From Ypsolopha sequella (lineage: Eukaryota > Arthropoda > Insecta > Lepidoptera > Ypsolophidae), in the NCBI GenBank assembly GCA_934047225.1, contig OW203991.1, positions 9,176,001 to 9,240,000 on the forward strand: a stretch of DNA of 64,000 nt. The letters are read 5' to 3'. The notes below the pieces were generated by a model, which had not been told where the DNA came from, did no database searches, and saw only the letters and a list, made by a program, of their open reading frames with translations. Of this stretch, positions 44,113 through 54,360 are shown piece by piece. How positions within the stretch are numbered: position 1 is the first letter of the stretch; the number at the start of each line of letters is the position of its first letter. The translations under genes and the position numbers were made by a program.

Positions 44113-44600
44113 GTAAGTCTTAATAAAGATGGTACATGAGCCTAGAGCATGAATAACGCCAGACTTTCGAGGATTCGTTTGTAGAAATTCGGATTATCCT
44201 CGTATTGAAAAAAATATATTTGATTTATTGATCTTTTATCTAAGGATTTTACTTATAAACAATGTTTTAAATTGATAACTTTTGTAAAAAAAAAATGTTT
44301 TCCACGCTCTTTTTTTTTTGTTTTCAAACGTTCGTTTCAAGAACTCGGATAAGATATCAACTTGATTTTTTTTTCATAAAATATGTAATAGAAATATGCA
44401 GGGATTCTACTTAAATCCAATATTGTTTTCCTTACAAAATATTTTAGTATTACTTATTAGTTAAAACTCACCAATTTGTTGTTTAACTACGTGATCATTA
44501 GTATTACACGTCCAATAAAAAGAGGCCAATAAGCCAACATATAATCGCCTCTATCAAAGGCAAATAAGGTCTTTGCAATTGGACTTATTGTGCCAGCACT
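44113..44600 (+). repeat. Dispersed repeat family C, copy 3 (longest)
   Basis: Runs from GATGGTACATGAGCCTAGAG through GATTCGTTTGTAGAAATTCG, AAATATATTTGAT and TTTCAAACGTTCGTTTCA to CACCAATTTGTTGTTT, AGTATTACACGTCC and GGACTTATTGTGCC. It holds both the 5' part seen at 30.2 kb and the 3' part seen at 20.1 kb, so it is the best reference for the family. Confidence 0.7.
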
Positions 44601-45427
44601 TTGAACTAAACATTTTTCGAATAATTATAGTCACTCTTCTTATTCACATACTTCACTCACTTGCTTAAATTCAGATGTAAGTGGGCGGTGGGGTTTGAAC
44701 CCCTTTATACTATCCAATTATAAATGCTTGATTTACGAAAAAGCCTATATATAAGTCTATATACGAATTATACTCGAAATAGTATAATAATATAAACAGT
44801 TTTGACTGGCATTAAGCATCATTCAATGATCACAATAATTTGCCTGAATGCTCAGATGGAAGGTCGGAGAAATCCTCACTCACTTAAGCTGGGCGCTAAG
44901 TTTGTTAAGTAAATAGTTTTCACTGTCAAAGAGCTCGCAGCTGCTGCCGACTTCCAGCTGTCTTCCTTCCGGTTGCAATTATGCAATTTGAATAACTTGA
45001 ACTTATTCAGTGTTGTTGCGTATTACGGAATGTAATGAATAGATTTGGGAAACCGATTAGTCGGAGCCGCTTTGAAAATAGGCTATGTTTGAGAGAATAA
45101 GCGCTTTGAATTGAAATCACTGCTGAAAATTTAAATAGATAATAAAAATAAGAATTTATGTAGTAAACATTGTCAAATTATTTAAAGAATAATTCTATTT
45201 TATTATATTTATTACTACGACTTTTATAAGATAAAACGTATTTTACGTAATTTTGACCTATATTTCTAAATATCTATAAAATTTATTTCCGTTGTAAGAT
45301 TAGAATAATATAATTATAATATCAATGGGTGTAAAATATACTCGTTTTAAGAATTTCGTTACAATAAACGTTATTTGTTTATTTAACAATCACAAACTGT
45401 TTCTTTTTTCTTACGTTTTCTTTACTA
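44601..45427. other. No supported gene
   Basis: GGTGGGGTTTGAACCCCTTT (about 44689) resembles a pol III B box but no A box accompanies it. The remainder is AT-rich. Confidence 0.45.
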
Positions 45428-45605
45428 CATACATACATACATATACTCACGCCTGTCTCCTAGAGGGGTTAGGCAGATACTACAGATTTCCATCTGCTTC
45501 GATCCAGACACACCTCTTTCGCCTCTTTCACATCCATCAATCTAGTCATACAAGCTTTTCTTTTCCGGGTACTTTTGACATACTTATTTTAATTCCTGTT
45601 GGAAC
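45428..45605 (-). mobile_element. LINE tail, minus orientation, uninterrupted copy
   Basis: An ATAC tandem (45428-45443), then CTCACGCCTGTCTCCTAGAG, TTTCCATCTGCTTCGATCCA, CACACCTCTTTCGCCTCTTT and CTTTTCCGGGTACTTTTGAC. Read on minus this gives the order of the 25170-25840 copy without its two insertions. The short plus-strand frame across it is a by-product. Confidence 0.7.
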
Positions 45606-45754
45606 AGCAGCGGAAATAAAGTAAGTTCGTGTATCTATTCCAAATGTTAATATGTCGTGAGCTCAAACTAAATACTATAATATAATTATCAATTATTTAA
45701 AATTTAATTAATTTACTACAAGATGGCGTGATTCAAAAGCTTCCAAATCTATGT

Positions 45755-46347
45755 ATCGACCATGAAGCAACAAGCCACAAGCAACAAGGCTTGTTGCTTC
45801 ATGGTATCGACGAAGAAAATGGCGCTGCTAAAACGAACTGTTGCTATGGGCTATATTTTCTTCGTCATAGCTGCCCCGCTACTGCAGTGCCTCGGGCACA
45901 GAATATACTGTGCCTCGGGCATGAAGCAACAAGCCACTTCATGGCCTCGGGCATGTTTGGCTGGGCTCGCGTTGACTGCTTCCACGCGACCATGCGCAGG
46001 AGATGCGCGTCTATGGTACACAGGGTGCGGACCAGCGCCAACACTTGACTGTTTATGGTGCACAGGGTGCGGGCCAGCGCCAAAACTTGACTGTCTATGG
46101 TACACAGGGTGCGGGCCAGCGTTAACACCGTCCTGGAAGTGATTGCGGGCGGACTTGAATGTCCCTATATCCGCCACTGCTGCAACAGGCATGTAGTTGG
46201 CCGCAGCGGGTAGTTTTGTATATAATTTATTTCTATAGTTGTGTTCTTTTTTTTTTAATGTTCCTATTTTCTCGTTTCCATATTTTTTGCGATATGAGCC
46301 ACTGTAGCTCGAAATAAACACATTTTATTTTATTTTATTTTATTTAT
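45755..46347 (+). repeat. Composite retroposon-like unit with 42-bp tandem and ATTTT tail
   Basis: It starts with a palindrome (CATGAAGCAACAAGCC facing GGCTTGTTGCTTCATG, 45761-45804). Part of it recurs at 45920-45936 (ATGAAGCAACAAGCCACTTC). A 42-bp tandem follows (46012-46127). It ends with CGAAATAAACACATTTTATT and an ATTTT tandem (46322-46347), as in retroposon tails. The centre is GC-rich and crossed by long frames on both strands, but I recognise no domain. Confidence 0.5.
46012..46127. repeat. 42-bp tandem repeat, ~2.8 copies
   Basis: TATGGTACACAGGGTGCGGA starts units at 46012, 46054 and 46096. Because 42 is a multiple of three, each strand gives a 14-residue peptide repeat (for example LWYTGCGPAPTLDC on plus). 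Whether any is translated is unknown. Confidence 0.85.
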
Positions 46348-46945
46348 TACCACAGTTATGTTTTTTAGGATAGTAGTTCAGTATGGTCAGTAAATAATTT
46401 GGTTTCATTTAAAAATACCTGTCCATTTACACTAGGTTCATGTAATATACTAAAGTCTTTATTCTCGGAAACGCGTCTTTCACGAACTGTGGGTCTATCC
46501 TGGTTTTCGTGTAGTTAATAAATATATTCAGTTTATTCGGCAATCTTATTTTCAAGTGATAAGGGTCACATTTCTTAAGCAAAACTGTGCCAGAACTTGG
46601 CAGGACTGTAAACGAGTTAGCGCCTTGAGAGCGACTTGTCGACCATAACCGACTTACAGTCAGAAGTTCTAACTGGTTAAACTGATATACTTGGCGCACT
46701 TTTCAACTCTGGAATTCAGCACTTCTCGCGACATTTTGAATCGCTGAATTTGGATGAACTCTTTAAAGCTGGAGAAAATTTTGGGTTTACACAGACACTA
46801 TAAAAAATTTTAAGAGCACGGGACTCACCGTATTATCTTGTTTTGCATTTGTTTTTCAAAGTTTTTTATTTAACAAAATAAATACAGTTATATGAAAACT
46901 TACAACATAGTAAGCACATATACATAATGTTATATTGTATTTTAA
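46348..46945. other. No recognised element; unassigned minus frame
   Basis: A 90-codon minus frame (46427-46699) has balanced composition and includes PYHLKIRLPNKLNIFINYTK, but no family I can name and no supporting exon signals. Confidence 0.35.
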
Positions 46946-47470
46946 GGTTAAGCGTCAGTCGTTTAGCGCAAAGTGCATAACTTAACTTTGTATTTCTTGG
47001 TTAGAAGTTAAAATTTTAAAAAAAATTTGGTATGTGGCAGCTTACGCCAATAGTTAAGTATAAGTGAGGTTTATAAAGCATGACTTTGAAATTTAATACT
47101 TAATTTGTCATGATCTTGTCCAAACAAAGTTAAAACAGCATTTTAAGTTGGTTTTAAGAAGATCATGAGTAATTGTGTATACAATTAAGCCAATTCTGAA
47201 GGCTTTAATTTTAGTTTTAGTGCTGTCAAAGCTTAAAATTTTCAAAAAAAATTTCTTAAGGGCTATTTTGTATAGAAGAAAATTTAGTTTTGACAGCACT
47301 AAAACTAAAATTAAAGCCTCCAGAATCGGCTTTAATTTCAAACTCTTTCTTGCTTTATAAACCTCACTAAAACTGAACTATTGGCGTGAAATGCCACATA
47401 CCAAAATGCTTTTCAATTATAAATTTCTAATTAAGTTATGCACTTTGCGCTAAGTTACTCACGTTTAACC
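46946..47470. mobile_element. ~525-bp foldback element with ~220-bp arms
   Basis: GGTTAAGCGTCAGTCGTTTA begins the left arm and CTCACGTTTAACC ends the right. The arms share TTAGCGCAAAGTGCATAACT, GGTATGTGGCA, GCCAATAGTT and GCTTTAATTTTAGTTTTAGT around a ~45-bp loop. Opposed frames over the centre are by-products. A non-autonomous DNA element is the simplest reading. Confidence 0.8.
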
Positions 47471-48060
47471 GCGCCTGTCAAAACTTATGGCAATTATATG
47501 AAAATAGTTATATGTATATACAAATAGTTATATGTTTATACCTTGCACTTGATATATACAATTTGCTGTATTGTATATTTGTTGCAATTATAAGGTCCAA
47601 ACGGAACAAAATTGACAAAATGTTACAAGTTAATTTGTTGCCTTAAGAATAACACTGTTATAATGTGTACTAGTATTAGTTAGTCACTTTAATACTTAGT
47701 TACCTGACATAATAACTATTACATGCATGTTTTATTTTAAATTAGTATTATATTTTGTATGTCTCTACATCACATCTACATCTATATCTACATCTACATC
47801 TACATCAACATATATGGCTCACACTTTTAATACCACCTTGTAACATGACACCTTGTAAAAAATATTGAAAAATAATATATATGATGATGATGATGAATGG
47901 GCACTAACTTATAAAGTTTGAGGTAAAACATATTTACTATGTATTTACTATCTGTCATGGTCACGGGGATGATAATAATATACGGACGCTAGCATATTAT
48001 GATATGATATGATATATAGCATATTATATATGATAGGATAGCTTTTGGCAGTTCTTTGTG
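47471..48060. repeat. Simple-sequence-rich stretch
   Basis: A CATCTA hexamer run at 47768-47807, a GATGAT run at 47880-47896 and an ATATG/TATGA run at 47996-48016, otherwise AT-rich and non-coding. Confidence 0.7.
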
Positions 48061-48061
48061 T

Positions 48062-48199
48062 CGATTCGGTGTAACACGTTTTAACTTATTTGACAGGACT
48101 AAACTTAATTTGAGTGTTCTGTCTTTTTTTTGTACAAAAAAGACCTAGACGGGACGCTTAAAATAAGTTTAGTCTTTTCAAATAAGTTACACCGAATCG
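48062..48199. repeat. Foldback (MITE-like) element, ~60-bp arms
   Basis: CGATTCGGTGTAAC at the left and GTTACACCGAATCG at the right are the edges. Inner pairs include AACTTATTTGA/TCAAATAAGTT and a TTTTTT-GTAC-AAAAAA loop. Confidence 0.8.
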
Positions 48200-48333
48200 T
48201 CACGATTATGTCCGGTTTACACGGGTAGAGTAGGAAGTTGAGTGCGAGGACTAAAAAGTACAATTTACATTACCAGCCAAATATAAGCTATTGCTATTGG
48301 TATTAAAATTGCAGTGACTCTACTATTAACTGA

Positions 48334-48372
48334 GAGGCTCCCTATTCTTAACTATTAACTTAAGAATAGGGA
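48334..48372. repeat. Short hairpin
   Basis: GCTCCCTATTCTTAA and TTAAGAATAGGGAGC are complementary around a 9-bp loop. Confidence 0.75.
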
Positions 48373-49017
48373 GCTTGAACTGCAAGCGACTGTACACATA
48401 TATCAATGATAGCATACTTTGGTAACATTTTCCGGTTGAGTACTGAGCAAGCTCACCTGTGAAGTCACCTACAAACTCTCGGAATAGCAAACGCCATCTA
48501 GAGTTGGACCTAGTAAAACAAAGTCCTACGCGCGTAAGCTAGTTACTGTCCGCCATTTTGATTTTACGTTTTGGCAGCGTTTCGTTCTACCAAAGATCGA
48601 GTAAACGGAAGAGGTAATATGTTCTTTAACGTGCAAGATGTAAAGTCCATTTTGCAGAAAACACTTCAAGTTCATTGAGCAGCACAGAATGAATTGGGGT
48701 TTGGGACAACTCGTGACACCCGCAATTGGATAGCAAGACCACCCGGGATTCGAACTTCCCAGTTTTAATTAGAGGAAAGACTTATTAAGTTCACTTGAGT
48801 TTTAAAGCTGATTTTCTTTTCTTTTCACTTTGGAAAAGACACTGACTTTGGGCGTGATTTGGTTTGAATTCAAAGTAGAAATCGCTTTACTCAGAATTGA
48901 CGTAATTAGCTCAGGATTTTAATTGGTATTGGGGGTTACTTGATTGCTAAGATACGAAAGTTATTTTGTTTTTAACATTAAAGTTCATATTTTACTCCAT
49001 GAAATATTTATTATGCT
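48373..49017. other. No supported gene
   Basis: CACCCGGGATTCGAACTTCC (about 48741) looks like an inverted pol III B box and may be a SINE remnant. CCGCCATTTTGATTTTACG at 48550 is in slightly GC-richer DNA. No open frame. Confidence 0.4.
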
Positions 49018-49345
49018 TCAAATACAAAATTAAAATAGTTTATTTTGCAAAGTAGGTATATAAAATACACGTTTCACAAGTCAAAATTAAATCTTATTTA
49101 AAAAAATTATTTAATAAAATAATAAATGTACATGAACTAGATTAAAGGTTTATTTAATTTATGTAGCAATATATATACGATTAAAATTATAGGTAAAATA
49201 TATATTATACAAGGTGAAATCCAATCAACCGCCCGAACCCACACCGGAGACCCGGCCAGGGACCAGGAACAAGATTCAATGATCACCAACCGAGCCCCCA
49301 GCACGAATCCAGGCGGCCGACCAAATCCCATCCTATATACTACAT
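49018..49345 (-). mobile_element. LINE tail family E, minus copy (longest minus copy)
   Basis: Minus-strand order: GAATGGGCGGAGGTAGGCAT, GGATGGGATTTGGTCGGCCG, TGGGGGCTCGGTTGGTGATC, GGTTCGGGCGGTTGATTGGA, TTTTGCAAAATAAACTATTT-type end. It parallels 55316-55690. The 64-codon frame inside it recurs in the other copies but matches no protein I know. Confidence 0.75.
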
Positions 49346-50041
49346 ACTAATAAGGTTACATATATAAATACATGCCTACCTCCGCCCATTCGATTAGTCT
49401 TAATGCTTATTAAACATTATGTTTAAAATACACTAGTACATATAATAATAGGTAGTACTTTATATGTTATTTATATGATAGATGTACTACTTGATTATGC
49501 TCGTTTGGTTGTTGGTGAATAGCGAAATTTAATAGTTGTAATTTCCACCAAGCGCCAACAATTACAAGCATCAACTTTGTTATTATTTAATCATAAGCGG
49601 CGAATGAAAAAAACATAGAACACTCATTTCGAACAAAGTGTCATTCGAAAATGACACCACAGACTGAAAAGAGCAAAAGGTTCATGATCGGTTCGTACGG
49701 TTGTCATGCGATACTAGACACGGTGAATGCTATTGGAGCCGTCGCCATACAAAACTGTGTTCAACACACTTTATCGTTAGGTCATTTTTCAGCTCTAATC
49801 AGACTTTTTTGTTTTTTTCGTTCACTGGTCATAAGTAGTAAACAGGAGTTATAATACCACTAGCGGGCGCCCCGCGGCTTTGCTCGCGTGGATCCCGTTT
49901 CTCCCGGTCCCGAGAGAATTTCAAAAATCAAAGGAAACCTCTGTAAAAAATTTCAACTTTTGTAGGTCCAAGGGTTTGGGCTAGGCGTTGATGAGTCAGT
50001 GAATGAATGAGTGAGTCATGACTTCTCTTTTTATACGAGTA
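49346..50041. other. No gene; fragment of a GC-rich dispersed repeat
   Basis: GCGGGCGCCCCGCGGCTTTG, CTCGCGTGGATCCCG and AATGAATGAGTGAGTCATGA (49860-50020) are phrases of a repeat I associate with lepidopteran intergenic DNA. The rest is AT-rich. Confidence 0.45.
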
Positions 50042-51044
50042 TGTCGCAGGCAAATAGTAAAATTCCGCCGTTTACAAACGGCGTCGTCTTCGTTAAATAG
50101 TAGAATTCGGCATTTTCTAATTTACCTCGGCATATAGTAATTCTGTATAGGTATGGGTTCGGGCGGTTGATTGGATTTCACCTTGTATAATATAATATAA
50201 TATTTTACCTATCATTGTAATCGTATATATATTGCTACATAAATTAAATAAACCTTTAATCTAGTTCATGTACATTTATTATTTTACAACATATCCTTTT
50301 ATTAGATTAAATTTGACGTGTAAAAAGTGTATTATATGTACCTACTTTGCAAAATAAACTATTTGAATTTGAATCTGTCAGAAGCGCCCCGCTCCGCGTC
50401 GCTCGGCTCCCAATATGGACTTACATGTAAACCTAACACGTCACTCCTCGCTCCGCTCGTCGTCGCACCTATAATTGTAGTTGTTACTATCATTAATGAT
50501 GTAAAATTGTTAATTATTTTGTTTTTAACTACTTAATGTAGTCAAATGTTTGGACGTATAATACCTTTTATGAATGATTATAATTACATAGAAAAACAGT
50601 TGAATGAAAATGTTTTGTGAGATATATTTCGGGCCATTCAGGCCCGGCATCAGTCACAATGAAATAATGAAATTATAACAGATAGGTAAAAAAAACGAAA
50701 AAAAAATAATTTACATTTAACCTTTTTACAAGATATTAAAAGAGTATAGAAAGAGACTTTTCTGTTCTTAGTTATGTAGCGATGAGATAAATAATCGACT
50801 TTCTGTTCGGTTTTGATGCATAAAAAGTTGACCTTTACGAGCACTTGCAATGAAAATGTCTATGTCTTTTTCACTCTTTGGTGAAAGACTTTTAATTTCA
50901 GCTTTTTAGAAAATGACAGTCATTTTATTTTAAACGGCGGGCATTTTATAATTTGCTGAACGGCAAATTGCAAAACAGCGAGCGTTTAGGAACTGATGAC
51001 GCCGTTCGTAAACGAAGGAATTTTACTACTTGCCTGCCACATAA
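50042..51044. mobile_element. ~1-kb element with ~45-bp inverted ends and a nested LINE tail
   Basis: GCAGGCAAATAGTAAAATTC and CGCCGTTTACAAACGGCGTC at the left are complemented by GACGCCGTTCGTAAACGAAG and GAATTTTACTACTTGCCTGC at the right (50998-51040). The interior holds a family E LINE tail (50150-50372) and half of the 28.7-kb foldback family (50617-50660). If real, it is an old element that accumulated later insertions. Confidence 0.5.
50150..50372 (+). mobile_element. LINE tail family E, plus copy
   Basis: GGGTTCGGGCGGTTGATTGG through CTACATAAATTAAATAAACC to TTTGCAAAATAAACTATTTG and AATTTGAAT. Cut at the 5' side relative to the 55.3-kb copy. Confidence 0.75.
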
Positions 51045-51114
51045 CAATATGCCATATATAAATTGATGATAAGCTTTTCCCGCGGCTTCACCCAAGATGA
51101 TTTAGTTATTGTGT

Positions 51115-51179
51115 AGTCAGATCAAATACATTCTATAAAATTTATGGTCCAAATTTTGTAGAATGTATTTGATCTGACT
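51115..51179. repeat. Hairpin, 30-bp arms
   Basis: AGTCAGATCAAATACATTCT and AGAATGTATTTGATCTGACT are complementary, with a loop of under 10 bp around TGGTCC. Confidence 0.85.
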
Positions 51180-51231
51180 TTGTTTTTAAAGTGTTTTTGT
51201 TTCTCATGATCTATTATTTTATTTTTAATTG

Positions 51232-51394
51232 TCTTTGGTGAGGCCAAGGCCAAGCCGCGTTTCCGAACAAAATTATTTGAATATAAACTGATTTAGTCCT
51301 CTAGTAAAGTAACTTCCCGAGTAAAACTATTTCTTGACTATCTGATAAGCGTTTTTGGTGAGGCCAAAGGCCGAGCCGCGTTTCCGAAGGAAAT
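51232..51394 (+). repeat. Direct repeat pair, ~45 bp, 118-bp period
   Basis: TTTGGTGAGGCCAAGGCCAA followed by GCCGCGTTTCCGAA at 51234 recurs as TTTGGTGAGGCCAAAGGCCG and AGCCGCGTTTCCGAA at 51353. Confidence 0.75.
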
Positions 51395-52019
51395 AATTTT
51401 TTGAAAACATATTTCAGTAACACATTACTTTTCTTTAGAAATTTAACACATCATTGCCATCCCACATTACAAGTCACTTCTCATATTTAATTTTGTTGAA
51501 GTTAATATAAAATAAACTATGGTTTACTTGAATATTATAATGTTCCCGTCTCGTGTACACGTGCTCGTGTAACGCGATCCTTATCTTTGTGCAAAGGTAC
51601 TCTCCCAAGAACGAGCAAATTATCTCATGCTAGCCTAGTTCTATGCCATAGTTTTACTATGTCTATGCTATGCATGCATTGCGATGCTGCGGGCCATTGT
51701 GCAAGTCACAAGCCACGCATGGTAGCTTTGTGGCGCTTTATACATTGCCTACAATACCTAATTGGCCTCTTTTTTCTCCGTCAATGTTTACGATTCTTAA
51801 ACCGTTTCAAGGAATTGCAATATAAATAAGCTGCAAATTAAAGATGATACGTTAAAAAAAAAAAATAATGAAATACGTACACAGATAATTGTAATCAATT
51901 TCTGTTTTATGCATTTGACTATCTAGGGTTTTGTATTTGGAATACGTGTTTTGATAATTTTCCACGATACAAATAATTCTTGAAATGCTTCGAATACACT
52001 TTTTCGAATACTTACAATA
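51395..52019. other. No recognised element; unassigned frame
   Basis: An 80-codon plus frame (51587-51829) is cysteine- and histidine-containing (CMHCDAAGHC) but does not fit a zinc-finger spacing I know. The rest is AT-rich. Confidence 0.35.
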
Positions 52020-52222
52020 CATTTACAGAACTCAAGTATATTTTATTAAAAGTGCTTTAGAAATATCTATACCTTACATTTTGTAAATTTTGCTAGCTAT
52101 TTTGTTTTATTTTAAAAAATAAACTTTATTTTCTTCCGCCCTGAATCTACCCCTCTCACACAGCGTGTCTTTTCGCTTGGAGTAACAGTGACAAAAATTA
52201 AATTCACATAGCCTCTTAAATA
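52020..52222 (+). repeat. Dispersed repeat family D, copy 3
   Basis: Matches 15984-16225 through TTTTGCTAGCTATTTTG, TACCCCTCTCACA, TTTTCGCTTGGAGTAACAGT and CACATAGCCTCTTAA. Confidence 0.65.
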
Positions 52223-53019
52223 TAAGGGTTCTTAGTACGCAGGCAGTGCATAAGACCTCACAGTGCCGCGTGAGTTCATTTGCTCACCCTAAGCTGCTCC
52301 AAAACTAAGATTACAGGGTGTCCCTGCTAAGTTTCAGACGAAGCTTATTAAACATCTACAGGGTGGGTTAAAATGCAAATGACTCAGCAAATTGCGAGCA
52401 GTAACGGGTTTAGGAGATAACCGGTATTCGTGTAATAGCGTTATCTTGGGTAATTTTGGATATGATTCGGCTGATGTTAATTGGGTTAATGACTTTGCAT
52501 TGTTTCTATCGTTAAATTCAACGTGTAAAGCTGAAGAGATAAATACTTCAGGTATACTTAATAATACATCATGTATATGATTTTTGAGATATTCGTATGA
52601 TATTCATGGCGCCGTTTTAAAAGGCACCTTTAGCTGCCAACAGCCTTAAAAAGATACACAACAGGATATCTGGACTGAGATGGCTCAATTAGTGTTTTTA
52701 ATATTTATCATTTTAATTAATATTTATCGGAACTAAATTATTACCAAAACAAAGCCCATATTAAAACTTAGATCCAATTTAATCATTTTATTTAACTTAA
52801 TTTTTAATAGGTGCAAAAGTTTTTTATTTTTTTAATTGTTAGTAATATTTATATATATGTTTAGTTATTCTTTGTTATTTAAGTTATCTGAAAATAAAAC
52901 ACGTCACTTATGTATGGAACAGCAAATTATAACAACAAATGAATTTACTTGATAACTTTTGAATAATTTTAAATAAACTAATTGTATTTAGGAAAATTTG
53001 GGCACGTTCGAAGCTTCAG
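52223..53019. other. No supported gene
   Basis: ACAGGGTGTCCCTG at 52314 is a small palindrome and ACAGGGTGGG at 52358 resembles a foldback terminus, but no partner was found. A 62-codon frame at 52392-52580 is unassigned. Confidence 0.4.
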
Positions 53020-53720
53020 TCCCCCGCAAAGGACGACAGAGAGGGAAGAGTCTGATATATGTAGACCCAAGGTCGTTGGTAGTTATAGCCGCCTTAAGGC
53101 GATTACCATCGCCAAATTAGCAGCTCGATATTTGTCACTACAAATATCAACGGAAACGACATTGAAATAACGTTCATATCAGCGCGCAAGGCATAGTGGC
53201 TGTTACGACGCTCACTGCGTCCTTGAGAGGGCGAAATAGGAGAAAATTATACTTTTCACTTGGACGTGATAACTCGATTGAATAATCTTATGTTATGTTT
53301 ATAGCTATAAAGTTTATCTATCTATCAATCGGTCAAGCCACTCAGGAGCAGTAAGGAATTTGAGGTCAAAAAACAACATTCAGTAAAAAAAAAAATTCAT
53401 GTAGAAGTTTTGGTGGTATGAAAAAGAAAAATGTTGCATATGTTGTCTAAGAGTTGATTATTCATAATACATTTTTTCATTATTTTTGGTTTGGCCATAA
53501 ACGAGGAGAAGGCTTTAGAAAGTACCTATTTGGCAATAGTAAGGCCCTTAAGGGGCAGGTAGTCACCAACGACCTTGAGTTGGCCTCTGTTGGTACAAAT
53601 ATCGACAGAAACTTTATTGAAATAACGTTCATATCAGCGCGCACTCCATTACGATGTCGCTGGGTCTCCGGACGGCGCAAAATATGAGAAAATAATATTT
53701 TTCACATGGACGCGATGGGC
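53020..53720 (+). repeat. Pair of diverged direct repeats
   Basis: ATTGAAATAACGTTCATATC followed by AGCGCGCA ends one block at about 53190 and another at 53645. Each is preceded by ACAAATATC and followed by a GAGAAAAT...TTTTCAC...TGGACG stretch. GGTCGTTGGTAGT in the first is inverted as ACCAACGACC in the second. A rearranged local duplication. Confidence 0.6.
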
Positions 53721-53950
53721 GGAAAAATATTTCCATGGATAATTTTTTCTAAGAACTATTTTACTTGTATTTTAGTGCAAGAACCAAACAAGAAACGAGT
53801 GGTTTTAAAGAAATAACCAGTTTAACTTAATGTTAGTCTAAAAACAGCTTGACTTTGAACAATATTTTTATACTCTTTCTTATACGCGAGAATAATTTCT
53901 TTAAATAAAGTTGTTTATTCAACTCTAACAATTTATATATTTTCGTATGA
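53721..53950. other. No recognisable feature
   Basis: AT-rich lead-in to the minisatellite. Confidence 0.5.
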
Positions 53951-54360
53951 CATTTTTTTTTATTAACAACATAATAAGTTTTCTAACAAAGAGTAAAAAT
54001 AAGGTTCTATTTTTTTTTTTATTAACAACATATCTAAGAATGAGTAACAATAAGGTTCTATTTTTTATTGACAACATGATACGTTGTCTAACTATGAATA
54101 ACAATAAGGTTCTATAAATGTTTTAATTGACAACATAATAAGTTGTTTAACAATGAGTACCAATAGGGTTCTATTATTTTTTTTAATTAACAGCATTATA
54201 AGTTGTCTAATAATGAGTAAGAATAAGGTTCTATTAATGTTTTAATTAACAGCATAATACCTTGTCTAACAATGATCAACAATAAAGTTCTATTAATTTT
54301 TTAATTAACGGCATAATAAGTAGTCTAATAATGAGTAACAATAAGGTTGTATTAATTTTT
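53951..54360. repeat. Minisatellite, 51-60 bp unit, ~7 copies
   Basis: Each unit reads about TTTTTAATTAACAACATAAT, then AAGTTGTCTAACAATGAGTA, then ACAATAAGGTTCTATTAA. The AAGGTTCTA anchor occurs at about 54001, 54052, 54106, 54164, 54225, 54284 and 54343. The unit length grows from 51 to about 60 bp from left to right, mainly through the poly-T part. Confidence 0.9.

Noticed and set aside
45851..46321. Long minus-strand frame (156 codons) and 106/126-codon plus frames
   Set aside because: They overlap on both strands over a GC-rich tandem and palindrome. The apparent protein repeat follows from a 42-bp unit, and no domain is recognisable.
47108..47360. Opposed frames with near-identical peptide (KPILxALILVLVLSKL)
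   Set aside because: The same peptide on both strands is a direct result of the foldback at 46946-47470.
47760..47810. CRISPR-like spaced repeat
   Set aside because: It is a simple CATCTA hexamer run with no spacers, in eukaryotic DNA.
49137..49331. 64-codon frame MGFGRPPGFVLGARLVIIE... shared with other loci
   Set aside because: It recurs at 39.1 and 55.4 kb only because all three are copies of LINE tail family E. It lies at the 3' end past any coding region and is not conserved in length.
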